NCBI GenBank assembly: GCA_963169325.1
Contig: CAUJEY010000060.1
Coordinates: 1 to 40,619 of the forward strand
Reading direction: 5' to 3'
Length of the DNA stretch: 40,619 bases
Origin: Bacteroidota bacterium
GTDB lineage: Bacteria > Bacteroidota > Bacteroidia > Chitinophagales > Saprospiraceae
The notes under the pieces were generated by a model, which made no database searches, was not told the DNA's origin, and saw only the letters and a list, made by a program, of their open reading frames with translations. Positions 7,582 to 15,705 of the stretch are shown here, in pieces; the first letter of the stretch is position 1, and each line of letters starts with the position of its first letter. Made by a program: the position numbers and the translations under genes.

Positions 7582-10011
7582 CTACAACAACCCAAGCCTC
7601 CACGCTTTCCAATGGCTCATGCCAAAACCGAAGAGCACGATGGTAATGGAACTCAGCGGCATCAGAATAGCGGCTACGACGGGCGATAAAGTGCCGGTAA
7701 CGGCATAACTCAAACCCACAACATTGTAGCATGCGGCCAGCAAATAGGCCCTGTTTACGGTGGTGATGCCCCAGCCGGCAAGGGATAGAAATTTTGGCAG
7801 CCGGTGAAACTCATCCGCATGTAAAATAGCATCGCAGGCCGGGGTAAAATTGTTGGTGTTTTCTGCGACCACGATACCTACGTCGCTTTGCCGCAATGCG
7901 CCTGCATCGTTGAGCCCGTCGCCTAACATAAGCACCTGGCGGCCCTCTTGTTGTGTTTTTTTGACAAAATCGAGTTTGTCTTGTGGGCTTTGGTTGAAAA
8001 ATAACGTGCCGGGCGCTTTAAAATAGGCAGTTAAAGCGTCCTGCTCCCGGTTGTTATCACCAGAAAGCAAGGTGGCGCCGGCATTTTGACTGTTGAAATA
8101 CGACAACACTTCCGGCAGGCCTTCCCGGAAACGGCTTTTAATATCGAAATAGCCGCACACTTCACCGTCTTTTTCTGCAAAAACGCCTTTTTGGCCGGGT
8201 TGATTAGCCGATATAAACGCCGCAGAGCCCAGGCGGACGGTACTTCCGGCAACCCGCCCGGAAATACCTTGCCCCGGCTGTTCAACAAAATTTTCAACGG
8301 TTTCCACCGGCACCTCCGGCATGGATTCCACAATTTGCCGGCTCAGCGGGTGACTGCTTTGGTACGCCAGCGATTTCAGGGCAACCTGATCGGCGCCGGA
8401 CAGCCGTTTTCCGAAGAATTGAACGACATTTTTAGATAAATTGGTAATCGTACCGGTTTTATCGAACACTACGGCCCGCACCGCCGAAAATGCCTCCAAC
8501 ACGTTGGTGTTTTTGACATAGAACCGGTTTCGACCCAGAATACGCAGGACGTTTCCCATGGTGAACGGAATAGACAGGGCCACGGCGCAAGGGCAGGCAA
8601 TAATGAGTACGGCGGTAAAGGCATTCACGGCTTTGCCCAAATCGGAAGGCGCCCAATACAGAAAAGAGAGCCCGGCAACGCCCAAAATAACCGCCGTAAA
8701 ATAACGTCCGGCCCGGTCGGCCAGCAGGCTGACGTGGCCTTTTGCCTTGGATTTGAACGCCTCATCATTCCACAGCTGCGTCAGGTAACTGGTGTTTACC
8801 CGGCGAGTCAGGCTGATCTCGATAGTTTCACCATTTTGTTTGCCGCCGGCGTATATGCGGGCGCCGCTCGAAACGGCCACCGGATCGGCCTCGCCGGTAA
8901 CAAAACTATAGTCTACCCTGGCCGTTCCCCGAAGCAGGATACCGTCGGCCGGGATAAGTTCGCCGTTGCGCACAATGATAATGTCGCCCGGCTCCAGCCG
9001 GTTGACGGGGGTGGCCGTATCGCTGCCGTCGCTGTTTTTGCGCGAAGCGGCAACCGGAAAATAGGATTTGTAATCGCGCTCGAACGAAAGTTGGTGGTAA
9101 GTTTTTTGCTGAAACCAGCGCCCGGTGAGCAGGAAAAACACCAATCCGGCAAAAGAGTCCATATAACCGGCGCCGGTGCCGCCGATGATTTCCCAGGCGG
9201 AGCGCCCAAACAGCATGGCCATACCGAGCGCGAGGGGAACGTCGATATTCAGGTGCCGGTTGCGCAAGCCGGTCCAGGCGGAGGTGAAATAATCGCGTGC
9301 GCTATACAGCAAAACCGGAAGTGCCAGTACCAGATTCAGATAACCGAAAACGCCAAAAAACCAGGACTCCAGTTCTTTTTCCAGGCCCAAATATTCCGGA
9401 AAACTGAGCAGCATGATATTGCCAAAAGCGAATCCGGCAATGCCTATTTTATAATACAACGAGCGGTCTACCGCCTTGGACTTGGATTCATCGTTCAGGT
9501 CGCCGAGATTAATTTCCGGCGGATAACCGATACTGGCGAGCAGGGCCGCCAGGCTGCGCAGGTTGGTTTTAGCCTCTTCGAAGTGTATGGTGACTTCTTT
9601 TTTCAGGAAATTGACTTTGGAGTGGACGACGCCCGTGTCCAGTTTATAGAGGTGTTCCAGGAGCCAAATGCAGGATGCGCAGTGCATGGCCGGCAAATAA
9701 AACGTTACCCGGGTGGTGTGGCCGTCGGAAAACTGGATCAGGCGTTGGCGCACTTCCTGGTCATCCAGCCAGGCGTAAGAGCGGGCATCGCGGCGTACTT
9801 TCTGGGAGAGTCCGGCGCGGTCGTCCAACGTGTAAAACTGGCACAGGTCGTGGGTGTTCAGGATTTGATACACCATCTGGCAGCCTTCGCAGCAGAAGTA
9901 TTTGTCCTCCATGTGCAACCGGTCGTCGGGGCATACTTCCTGACAATGGTAGCAGGTCAGGATAGCGCCTGGCACAGGTTTGGCATGGGGTAGGGTAGTC
10001 GCTTTACGCAT
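7582..10011 (-). CDS. Heavy-metal P-type ATPase, FixI/CcoI type
   Basis: An 809-residue inner-membrane P1B-ATPase. Parts in order: an N-terminal Cys-rich segment (CYHCQEVC and CCEGC, residues about 20-45), a heavy-metal domain with C111-A-S-C114, membrane segments, the actuator motif TGE (SFVTGEADPV), the metal-site CPC (C473-P-C475), the phosphorylation site DKTGT (D517), the nucleotide-domain HP motif (SSHPLSRQIV) and the hinge GDGLNDAGAL. The Cys-rich segment ahead of HMA plus CPC is the pattern of FixI/CcoI pumps that export Cu(I) for cbb3 oxidase assembly. No cco genes lie in the window. It is upstream of the orphan/USP/CBS genes on the same strand. A FNR-like palindrome lies 60 bases upstream. 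Confidence 0.93.
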   Translation of the reverse strand: MRKATTLPHAKPVPGAILTCYHCQEVCPDDRLHMEDKYFCCEGCQMVYQILNTHDLCQFYTLDDRAGLSQKVRRDARSYAWLDDQEVRQRLIQFSDGHTTRVTFYLPAMHCASCIWLLEHLYKLDTGVVHSKVNFLKKEVTIHFEEAKTNLRSLAALLASIGYPPEINLGDLNDESKSKAVDRSLYYKIGIAGFAFGNIMLLSFPEYLGLEKELESWFFGVFGYLNLVLALPVLLYSARDYFTSAWTGLRNRHLNIDVPLALGMAMLFGRSAWEIIGGTGAGYMDSFAGLVFFLLTGRWFQQKTYHQLSFERDYKSYFPVAASRKNSDGSDTATPVNRLEPGDIIIVRNGELIPADGILLRGTARVDYSFVTGEADPVAVSSGARIYAGGKQNGETIEISLTRRVNTSYLTQLWNDEAFKSKAKGHVSLLADRAGRYFTAVILGVAGLSFLYWAPSDLGKAVNAFTAVLIIACPCAVALSIPFTMGNVLRILGRNRFYVKNTNVLEAFSAVRAVVFDKTGTITNLSKNVVQFFGKRLSGADQVALKSLAYQSSHPLSRQIVESMPEVPVETVENFVEQPGQGISGRVAGSTVRLGSAAFISANQPGQKGVFAEKDGEVCGYFDIKSRFREGLPEVLSYFNSQNAGATLLSGDNNREQDALTAYFKAPGTLFFNQSPQDKLDFVKKTQQEGRQVLMLGDGLNDAGALRQSDVGIVVAENTNNFTPACDAILHADEFHRLPKFLSLAGWGITTVNRAYLLAACYNVVGLSYAVTGTLSPVVAAILMPLSSITIVLFGFGMSHWKAWRLGLL

Positions 10012-10070
10012 GGAGCGGCAGTTTTTGTTTTTTGCCCGTCAAAAGTCGGGCGGAACACAAAACTGCCCGG

Positions 10071-10084
10071 ATGACCGCGGTCAT
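10071..10084. promoter_or_regulatory. 14-base perfect palindrome, candidate CRP/FNR-family operator
   Basis: ATGACCGCGGTCAT is a perfect palindrome with five-base half-sites ATGAC/GTCAT around four bases, the geometry of CRP/FNR-superfamily sites. It lies in the divergent gap between the FixI-type ATPase (start 10011) and thioredoxin (start 10212), next to a near-match -7 element for the ATPase (minus-strand CAGTTTTG, 10058-10065). The regulator is not identified. Confidence 0.45.
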
Positions 10085-10183
10085 AAAGGTAAGTGACATT
10101 CATCAGTATGCCGAAATGGCCTGTTCTCTGAAAAGTACAACAAATCCATTTTTCCGTCCTAACAACGGCGCGCAGGGAAGCCG

Positions 10184-10191
10184 CACTTTTG
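10184..10191 (+). promoter_or_regulatory. Near-match -7 element (CACTTTTG) for thioredoxin
   Basis: One mismatch to TAnnTTTG, followed by C as in the TACCTTTGC elements elsewhere in the window, 20 bases before the thioredoxin start codon. No convincing -33 element. Confidence 0.35.
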
Positions 10192-10211
10192 CAGCATAAA
10201 AACAAAAATTT

Positions 10212-10526
10212 ATGACTTTCTCTGAAATGATTCGTTCCGACAAGCCTGTACTTGTTGATTTTTCTGCCGAATGGTGCGGCCCTTGCCGCATGTTGGCGCC
10301 CATTCTCGAAGATGTAAAAAAACGCATTGGCGACCGCGCCACTATATTCAAATTGGACGTGGATCGCAACCAGGTGATCGCTTCCAATTATAACGTCATG
10401 TCGGTGCCTACCCTGATTCTTTTTCAGAACGGTAAACCGGTATGGCGGCGCTCGGGCGTTCTTTCTGCCGCCGATCTGACGCGTACCATTGAATCTTTTG
10501 TGAAGCCGGCGGATGTAGTGAAATAG
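10212..10526 (+). CDS. trxA: Thioredoxin
   Basis: A 104-residue cytoplasmic thioredoxin that reduces protein disulfides. The active site WCGPC is at residues 21-25 (C22 and C25), preceded by VLVDFSAE; the cis-Pro loop is MSVPTLILF near residue 65. Normal length, no signal peptide. Monocistronic, with a strong hairpin at 10560-10579. It is divergent from the FixI-type ATPase across a 200-base gap that carries a palindromic operator candidate. Confidence 0.95.
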   Translation: MTFSEMIRSDKPVLVDFSAEWCGPCRMLAPILEDVKKRIGDRATIFKLDVDRNQVIASNYNVMSVPTLILFQNGKPVWRRSGVLSAADLTRTIESFVKPADVVK

Positions 10527-10559
10527 ATTACACCGGATTCACACAAAGTTTTCGCCTAA

Positions 10560-10579
10560 CGGGCGCTTTCGGGCGCCCG
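10560..10579 (+). terminator. Rho-independent terminator of thioredoxin
   Basis: Seven GC-only pairs (CGGGCGC with GCGCCCG) around a six-base loop, followed by T-rich sequence. It lies 34 bases after the thioredoxin stop. Confidence 0.85.
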
Positions 10580-10584
10580 TTTCG

Positions 10585-10592
10585 TATTTTTG
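10585..10592 (+). promoter_or_regulatory. Candidate -7 element (TATTTTTG) for the DUF983 gene
   Basis: Exact TAnnTTTG match directly after the thioredoxin terminator. It would give a leader of about 85 bases that contains the heptad array at 10638-10672. It also overlaps the terminator's T-rich tail, so it may be fortuitous. Confidence 0.35.
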
Positions 10593-10637
10593 CATTTTTA
10601 GTCGCCATTTGTCAAGCGAGAAAAGAAACACGGTTTG

Positions 10638-10672
10638 GAAACTCATCACTCATCACTCATAGTTCATCACTC
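10638..10672 (+). repeat. Array of five heptanucleotide units before the DUF983 gene
   Basis: Five consecutive seven-base units: GAAACTC, ATCACTC twice, ATAGTTC, ATCACTC. The pattern is NNNACTC with one variant. The array ends nine bases before the ATG at 10682. No inverted partner is present here, unlike the arrays at 25614 and 29031. Confidence 0.8.
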
Positions 10673-10681
10673 CTATTATAT

Positions 10682-11101
10682 ATGGCATTATTTACAAAAG
10701 GCTCTAAACTGTACAGTGTTTTCGCGTTGAAGTGTCCGCGGTGCCATGAAGGCGAGATGTTTGAAACCGGGAGTTGGTCGTTTGTCAAACCATTCGACAT
10801 GCTCCATACCTGCCCCAAATGCCAACTCAACTACTTTCCCGAGCCGGGTTATTACTACGGCGCTATGTTCATTTCCTATATTTGGACGGCGTGGTTTTGT
10901 TTGTTTTTTGTGGGCCTTTTTCACTGGATTCTCGACTGGAGCCAATTGGCCTCATTCAGTTTTTTGATTGCATTTCTGGCCATTAATTTTGTTTACATTT
11001 TTCGGGTTTCCCGGCTGATGTGGATCAATCTGAATGTGAAATACGATCCAAAGGCCATTGAAAAAGCGCAACAAAAGGGAGCCGCACAACAGAATCGCTA
11101 A
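10682..11101 (+). CDS. DUF983 membrane protein
   Basis: A 139-residue protein of the DUF983 family, function unknown. It has an N-terminal zinc-ribbon-like pair of Cys motifs (CPRCHEGEMF near residue 18 and CPKCQLNYFPEPGYYYGAMF near residue 40), then two membrane helices (about 62-85 and 90-112). In this family the Cys pairs probably bind a metal at the cytoplasmic face. The start at 10682 follows the heptad array. The next gene (SQR) starts 83 bases downstream. Confidence 0.88.
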   Translation: MALFTKGSKLYSVFALKCPRCHEGEMFETGSWSFVKPFDMLHTCPKCQLNYFPEPGYYYGAMFISYIWTAWFCLFFVGLFHWILDWSQLASFSFLIAFLAINFVYIFRVSRLMWINLNVKYDPKAIEKAQQKGAAQQNR

Positions 11102-11184
11102 TTAGTGCAACAACGGCGTTGAGTCGTACTAAAATATTCCGGAGCATACCGGCGATCTTTGAGGCACAACAAAACAACTTTGTA

Positions 11185-12393
11185 ATGAAACAACACCATC
11201 AAATTCTGATCGTCGGCGGCGGAAATGCGGGTATTTCACTGGCTGCCCAGCTTTTGCGCAAAAATTCAAAAATGGACATCGCCATCGTTGACGCCGCAGA
11301 AAAGCACTATTATCAACCCGCCTGGACGCTTGTTGCCGGCGGGGTGTTCGATATCAACGACACCGAACGCACCGAAGCCGAAGTAATGCCTGAAAATGTT
11401 ACCTGGATTAAGGAGGCGGCAGCCTCGTTTGAGCCGGAACAAAACACCCTCGTTACAGCGGCTGGCAACCGGTACACCTATGATTATCTCGTGGTATGCC
11501 CGGGTATCCAGTTGGACTGGAAAAAGATAAAAGGCCTGGATGGCAACGTGGGGAAAAACGGTATCACCTCCAATTACCTCTTCCAGAGCGCGCCGTACAC
11601 TTATGAGTTATTAAAAAACCTGAAAAAGGGTAAAGCCCTTTTTACCAACCCGAACACACCGATTAAATGTGGCGGCGCGCCGCAAAAAATCCTTTACCTG
11701 GCATCCGACTATTGGCGCAAACAAGGTGTATTGAGCGATATTGGCGTGCATTTTTACTCGGGCGGCGGCGTTATTTTCGGGATTCCCAAATATGCCGCTA
11801 CGCTGAACAAAGTCATTGACCGCTATGGTATCAAAACGCATTTTTTGCACAACCTGGTAGAGGTTAAACCCGACAGCAAAGAAGCGATTTTTGATGTTTA
11901 CAAGGATGGTAAAGTAGTGGAACAAGTCACCTCCAACTACGATATGCTTCACGTGACGCCCCCTATGAGCGCCCCCGACTTTGTCAAAAATAGTCCGCTG
12001 GCTGTTCCGGACAATCCTTTTGGCTGGGTGGATGTGGATAAGTTTACGTTGCAGCACAATCGCTACGCAAACATCTATTCCATCGGCGACGCTTCCAGCA
12101 CGCCGAATGCCAAAACAGGCGCTGCGGTGCGCAAACAGGTACCTGTGTTGGTAGAACAACTGCTAAGTCAGATTAGTACCGGCAAACCGGCGCTCGCCAA
12201 GTATACCGGTTACGGCTCCTGCCCGCTGATTACCGGTTACGGCAAGTTGGTGCTTGCTGAATTTGACTATGATAACAACCCGATGGAAACCTTTCCTTTC
12301 GACCAATCCAAAGAACGCTGGTCGATGTACCAACTGAAAAGACACGTTTTGCCGTGGTTGTATTGGAATAAAATACTACACGGTACCGCGTAA
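11185..12393 (+). CDS. sqr: Sulfide:quinone oxidoreductase, type II (eukaryote-like)
   Basis: A 402-residue FAD enzyme that oxidises sulfide to persulfide or sulfane sulfur and passes electrons to the quinone pool at the inner membrane. The start at 11185 puts the FAD motif LIVGGGNAGISLA at residues about 7-19; the upstream in-frame start at 11119 only adds a non-conserved tail. The two redox cysteines are present: C162 in NTPIKCGGAPQKILYL and C346 in YGSCPLITGYGKLVLAEFDY. From memory, these blocks, and MLHVTPPMS and ETFPFDQSKERWSMY, align closely with human SQOR, which marks the type II group. An AraC-type regulator follows, separated by a hairpin. Confidence 0.9.
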   Translation: MKQHHQILIVGGGNAGISLAAQLLRKNSKMDIAIVDAAEKHYYQPAWTLVAGGVFDINDTERTEAEVMPENVTWIKEAAASFEPEQNTLVTAAGNRYTYDYLVVCPGIQLDWKKIKGLDGNVGKNGITSNYLFQSAPYTYELLKNLKKGKALFTNPNTPIKCGGAPQKILYLASDYWRKQGVLSDIGVHFYSGGGVIFGIPKYAATLNKVIDRYGIKTHFLHNLVEVKPDSKEAIFDVYKDGKVVEQVTSNYDMLHVTPPMSAPDFVKNSPLAVPDNPFGWVDVDKFTLQHNRYANIYSIGDASSTPNAKTGAAVRKQVPVLVEQLLSQISTGKPALAKYTGYGSCPLITGYGKLVLAEFDYDNNPMETFPFDQSKERWSMYQLKRHVLPWLYWNKILHGTA

Positions 12394-12418
12394 CCGGCAT
12401 AACTTGCAGATTCTGACA

Positions 12419-12477
12419 GGGTAGGGTGTTCAAATGTCCAGAGGCATAGTGCTTCCGGACCTTTGAATACCCTACCC
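12419..12477 (+). terminator. Long hairpin terminator after SQR
   Basis: Sixteen-base arms (12419-12434 and 12462-12477), GGGTAGGGTGTTCAAA against TTTGAATACCCTACCC with one G/A difference that becomes a G-U pair in one RNA strand. Inside, GTCC (12436-12439) pairs with GGAC (12457-12460). A T-rich run follows. Confidence 0.8.
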
Positions 12478-12494
12478 ACTTTTTGTGTTTTACT

Positions 12495-13409
12495 ATGGCA
12501 AAGAAAATTCCAACATACAGTATTTGTAATCTGCTCGGCGCTGATCAATGTGTCACCGAATTTCTGGTTACCAGGATCAGTGATTTTGTAAAGGCCAACC
12601 CGGATATTCAATTCCCGCACCGGCACGCTTTTTATCAGATCGTGTTGTTTGTTGAGGGGGGAGGGACGCACTCCATTGATTTCCAACAGTTTCAGGTGAA
12701 ACCCCATCAAATGTATGCGATGGGGCCGGGCCAAATCCACGGCTGGGAATTCGAGCCGGGCACCGAAGGGTACATCATTAATTTCAACGAGAGTTTTTTT
12801 ACGGCGATTTGCCATAATCCGAATTTTGTACAGGAATTTCCTTTGTTCAATTCGGTAAGTTCGAGCCCTGCCATTTTGCTGGAAACGGAGTGTTGCGATG
12901 AAGCGCATGCACTGATGGAGAAAATGTTGCGCGAATTTCAGGCCGACAATGCCTTTAAGCAGGAGATACTGCGGGGCATGTTGTTGCAGCTGATGGTCCT
13001 GTTGTCGCGGCAACTGCCCCTGGAAACCGTAACCGGCATATCGAGGCACCAGCGAGTTGTTTTGCGCAACTTCGAACGGCTCATCGAAACACATTACCGG
13101 GATAAACGCCTGCCACGCGACTATGCCGAAATGTTGTACATCACCCCCAATCACCTGAACGCATTGGTCAATTCAGTCATTGGAAAACCCGCCGGCGAAC
13201 TCATCCGCGACCGGGTGGTGCTCGAAGCCAAACGTCTGCTGGTCAACTCGGATATGACCATTTCCCAGATCGCCGATCTGTTGAATTTTGAAGATAACGC
13301 CTATTTCACCCGGTTCTTTAAAAAATATACCGCCATGTCGCCCGAGGTATTCCGACAGGAGTATGTGAAAAATTCCGCGGTAGCGGAGGTGGGTATAATT
13401 ACCAGTTGA
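12495..13409 (+). CDS. AraC-family transcriptional regulator
   Basis: A 304-residue regulator. The N-terminal half is a cupin-like sensing domain (FPHRHAFYQIVLFVEGGGTHSIDF, then GPGQIHGWEF); the C-terminal third carries two helix-turn-helix motifs (YAEMLYITPNHLNALVNSV, then ISQIADLLNFEDNAYFTRFF), the AraC/XylS signature. The ATG at 12495 is preferred to a TTG four codons upstream. The ligand is unknown. Its neighbours are SQR upstream and an acyltransferase downstream, each separated by a hairpin, so regulation of SQR is possible but only inferred from position. Confidence 0.92.
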   Translation: MAKKIPTYSICNLLGADQCVTEFLVTRISDFVKANPDIQFPHRHAFYQIVLFVEGGGTHSIDFQQFQVKPHQMYAMGPGQIHGWEFEPGTEGYIINFNESFFTAICHNPNFVQEFPLFNSVSSSPAILLETECCDEAHALMEKMLREFQADNAFKQEILRGMLLQLMVLLSRQLPLETVTGISRHQRVVLRNFERLIETHYRDKRLPRDYAEMLYITPNHLNALVNSVIGKPAGELIRDRVVLEAKRLLVNSDMTISQIADLLNFEDNAYFTRFFKKYTAMSPEVFRQEYVKNSAVAEVGIITS

Positions 13410-13416
13410 AAGGGCT

Positions 13417-13449
13417 ATTCACCGGTTGACTTGAAGTCGCCCGGTGAAT
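13417..13449 (+). terminator. Hairpin terminator after the AraC regulator
   Basis: Outer arms ATTCACCGG (13417-13425) and CCGGTGAAT (13441-13449); inside, GACTT and AAGTC (13428-13438) pair around one base. It starts eight bases after the stop codon and is followed by a T run. Confidence 0.8.
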
Positions 13450-13465
13450 TTGACGATTTTTGCGG

Positions 13466-13473
13466 TAAATTTG
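13466..13473 (+). promoter_or_regulatory. Candidate -7 element (TAAATTTG) for the acyltransferase
   Basis: Exact TAnnTTTG match directly downstream of the AraC terminator and 18 bases upstream of the ATG at 13492, giving a short leader of about 15 bases. Confidence 0.5.
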
Positions 13474-13491
13474 CGCCGCTAAAACAAGTAC

Positions 13492-14220
13492 ATGCGGATA
13501 TTCCGGAATCTTTGGGCCATTTATGCAATGGTTTTATTTCTCGCCCTCATGGCGATTACTATGCCCATATTTCTCCTGAATATGGCCTTTTTGCCGGAAG
13601 AGAAGTCCCTCAGGCGAAATATTACGTTCCTGCACCATGTTTTTACACCCACCTTTTTATCGTTGGTGGGTATCCGGGTGAAAATTGTGGGTCGGGAAAA
13701 ACTAGACGCTACCCGGTCGTATGTCATTATCGGCAACCACAATTCAGCCCTCGACTTTATCGTGAATGCTGCCGCTTTTCCGGGCGTATTCCGTTTTTTA
13801 GCCAAACAGGAATTACACAAAGTGCCGGTTTTTGGATGGGTGGTAAAAAAAATGTGCCTGTCGGTCGATCGCCGGAGCGCCATGAGCCGCGCCCGCAGTG
13901 TGGTGGAACTGAAACAACAACTGGCAGCCGGCTGGAGTATTTTTATTTACCCGGAAGGTGGACGCAACCGGACAGGCGAACCCCTGGCGCCCTTTTACGA
14001 TGGCGCTTTCCGGATCGCCATTCAAACCAAAGCGCCCATTGCCATTCAGACCATCGTAAACATCAAAGATATCGCATCTACTGCCCGTTCAATCGATTTG
14101 AAACCGGGCACCGTTCGGATTATTTGGGAAGAACCGATCGAAACCTCGGGCATTCGTACGGAAGATATACCGGAATTAAAAGACAGGGTCCGAAATATTA
14201 TGCTGGCCCATTTGCAATAA
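13492..14220 (+). CDS. Lysophospholipid acyltransferase (PlsC family)
   Basis: A 242-residue membrane-associated acyltransferase, probably 1-acyl-glycerol-3-phosphate acyltransferase of phosphatidic acid synthesis. Motif I is NHNSALDF with H83 and D88 (HX4D), the catalytic pair; motif III is PEGGRNRTGEPLAPFYDGAF near residue 162. One N-terminal membrane helix is at about 8-30. Normal length for the family. Cystathionine beta-synthase follows after 22 bases, so the two are probably one transcript. Related families acylate ornithine or other lipids, so the exact substrate is open. Confidence 0.88.
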   Translation: MRIFRNLWAIYAMVLFLALMAITMPIFLLNMAFLPEEKSLRRNITFLHHVFTPTFLSLVGIRVKIVGREKLDATRSYVIIGNHNSALDFIVNAAAFPGVFRFLAKQELHKVPVFGWVVKKMCLSVDRRSAMSRARSVVELKQQLAAGWSIFIYPEGGRNRTGEPLAPFYDGAFRIAIQTKAPIAIQTIVNIKDIASTARSIDLKPGTVRIIWEEPIETSGIRTEDIPELKDRVRNIMLAHLQ

Positions 14221-14242
14221 AAACAACTCAAATAAACGATTC

Positions 14243-15601
14243 ATGCAGTATAAACAAAACATCCTCGAAACCATCGGCAATACGCCTTTAGTAAAACTCA
14301 ATCAGGTGGCTGACGATATTCCGGCCCTGGTGCTGGCCAAAGTGGAGACTTTCAACCCAGGCCATTCCACCAAAGACCGTATGGCAGTAAAAATGATCAA
14401 CGATGCGGAGGCGCGCGGCGATCTGAAGCCCGGTGGCACCATTATCGAGTGTACCTCCGGGAATACCGGCATGGGCCTGGCGCTGGTAGCCTGTGTGCGT
14501 GGCTACCGTAGTATTTTTACCACCACGGACAAGCAAAGCAAGGAAAAAGTGGATATTCTGAAGGCTTTGGGCGCCGAAGTGATCGTATGCCCAACCAATG
14601 TGGAGCCGGAAGACCCTCGTTCTTATTACTCCGTCGCCCGTCGCCTGAGCGAAGAAATACCCAACTCATTTTGGTGCAACCAATATGATAATTTGTCGAA
14701 CCGTCAGGCGCATTATGAGTCGACCGGGCCGGAAATATGGGAACAAACGGATGGTAAAATAACCCATCTCGTGGTGGGAGTGGGCACCGGCGGCACCATC
14801 TCCGGCGTGGCGCGTTTCTTGAAAGAAAAAAATCCGAAAATCCAGATTTGGGGCGCCGATACCTACGGCTCCGTTTTTAAAAAATACCACGAAACCGGCG
14901 TTTTCGATCCGAAAGAAATTTATCCGTATATCACCGAGGGCATTGGAGAAGATATTCTTCCTGCCAATGTCGACTTCTCCCTGATCGATCACTTCGAAAA
15001 AGTAGGGGACAAAGAGGCTGCATTGTGGGCGCGCCGGCTTGCCCGGAAAGAGGGTTTACTCCTGGGCTATTCTGCGGGCAGCGCTATGGGCGCGCTTTGG
15101 CAATTGCGTGGAAAACTCAAAAAAGACGACGTGGTGGTCGTCATTTTCCACGATCATGGGAGCCGCTATGTCGGCAAAATCTATAACGACGACTGGATGC
15201 GACAACGCGGATTTCTGGAAGAAGAACTGAAAGTCAGCGACATCATTTCCCGGAAAAAAGACCGTCGGTTTATCGCCGTTCAAATGACCGATACGGTGCG
15301 AAGCGCATTCAATCTGATGAAATCGCACGATATCAGCCAGCTACCCGTGATGGATGGCGAAAACATCGCCGGCTCCATTACCGAACGGCAGGTGTTGCAT
15401 ATCCTGCTGGAAAACCCCATGCATAATGCTGAAAAACTGCTGAGCGAAGTGATGGGCGCTTCATTCCCCATCGTACAGGAAGATATGCCGATTAGCCAGT
15501 TGAACCGTTATATCGACAAAAATAGCCAGGCAGTTATTGCGAAAGACCGCTCCGGTGGCATGCATATCGTGACGCAATACGATTTAATACAAGCCATTTA
15601 A
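14243..15601 (+). CDS. Cystathionine beta-synthase with C-terminal CBS domains
   Basis: A 452-residue PLP enzyme of the cysteine-synthase/CBS fold that condenses serine (or another hydroxyl-amino-acid derivative) with homocysteine, and can release hydrogen sulfide. The PLP lysine is K44 in NPGHSTKDRMA; the substrate loop TSGNTGMG is at about 71-78; the PLP-phosphate loop GVGTGGTISG is near residue 175. Residues about 335-452 form a CBS-domain pair. This two-part architecture is that of eukaryotic-type CBS and many Bacteroidota homologues. It is close to SQR, which oxidises sulfide, so a sulfur link is plausible. A very long palindrome follows the stop codon. Confidence 0.93.
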   Translation: MQYKQNILETIGNTPLVKLNQVADDIPALVLAKVETFNPGHSTKDRMAVKMINDAEARGDLKPGGTIIECTSGNTGMGLALVACVRGYRSIFTTTDKQSKEKVDILKALGAEVIVCPTNVEPEDPRSYYSVARRLSEEIPNSFWCNQYDNLSNRQAHYESTGPEIWEQTDGKITHLVVGVGTGGTISGVARFLKEKNPKIQIWGADTYGSVFKKYHETGVFDPKEIYPYITEGIGEDILPANVDFSLIDHFEKVGDKEAALWARRLARKEGLLLGYSAGSAMGALWQLRGKLKKDDVVVVIFHDHGSRYVGKIYNDDWMRQRGFLEEELKVSDIISRKKDRRFIAVQMTDTVRSAFNLMKSHDISQLPVMDGENIAGSITERQVLHILLENPMHNAEKLLSEVMGASFPIVQEDMPISQLNRYIDKNSQAVIAKDRSGGMHIVTQYDLIQAI

Positions 15602-15608
15602 TTATAAG

Positions 15609-15689
15609 GTAAGTGCCTATTTAAAAGGGGGTGTCAAAAGAATTTTTTAAAAAAATTCTTTTGACACCCCCTTTTAAATAGGCACTTAC
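15609..15689. terminator. 81-base near-complete palindrome between convergent genes
   Basis: Two perfectly complementary 40-base arms (15609-15648 and 15650-15689) around a single A at 15649. It fills most of the 104-base gap between the CBS gene (stop 15601) and the amidohydrolase (stop 15706). Position suggests a two-way terminator or transcript-end stabiliser; the arms are several times longer than needed for that. Confidence 0.9.
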
Positions 15690-15705
15690 AAGAAAAAACC
15701 GTGAA

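Noticed and set aside
8734-9993. A 419-codon open frame opposite the P-type ATPase
   Set aside because: Antisense shadow of a clear 809-residue ATPase. Its translation shows no domain or signal.
9957-10205. Minus-strand 82-codon frame covering the ATPase/thioredoxin gap
   Set aside because: Covers the palindromic operator and promoter region, overlaps the ATPase start and has no recognisable feature.
12391-12407. CCGGCATAACTT after the SQR stop as a sixth heptad-type element
   Set aside because: It matches the spacer end and first unit of the arrays at 25650 and 29083, but only one unit is present, so chance cannot be excluded.
13431-14291. A 286-codon open frame overlapping the PlsC-family gene
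   Set aside because: Low-complexity, Arg/Pro-rich translation with no family resemblance. The 242-residue frame in the same place has the HX4D and PEGG motifs.
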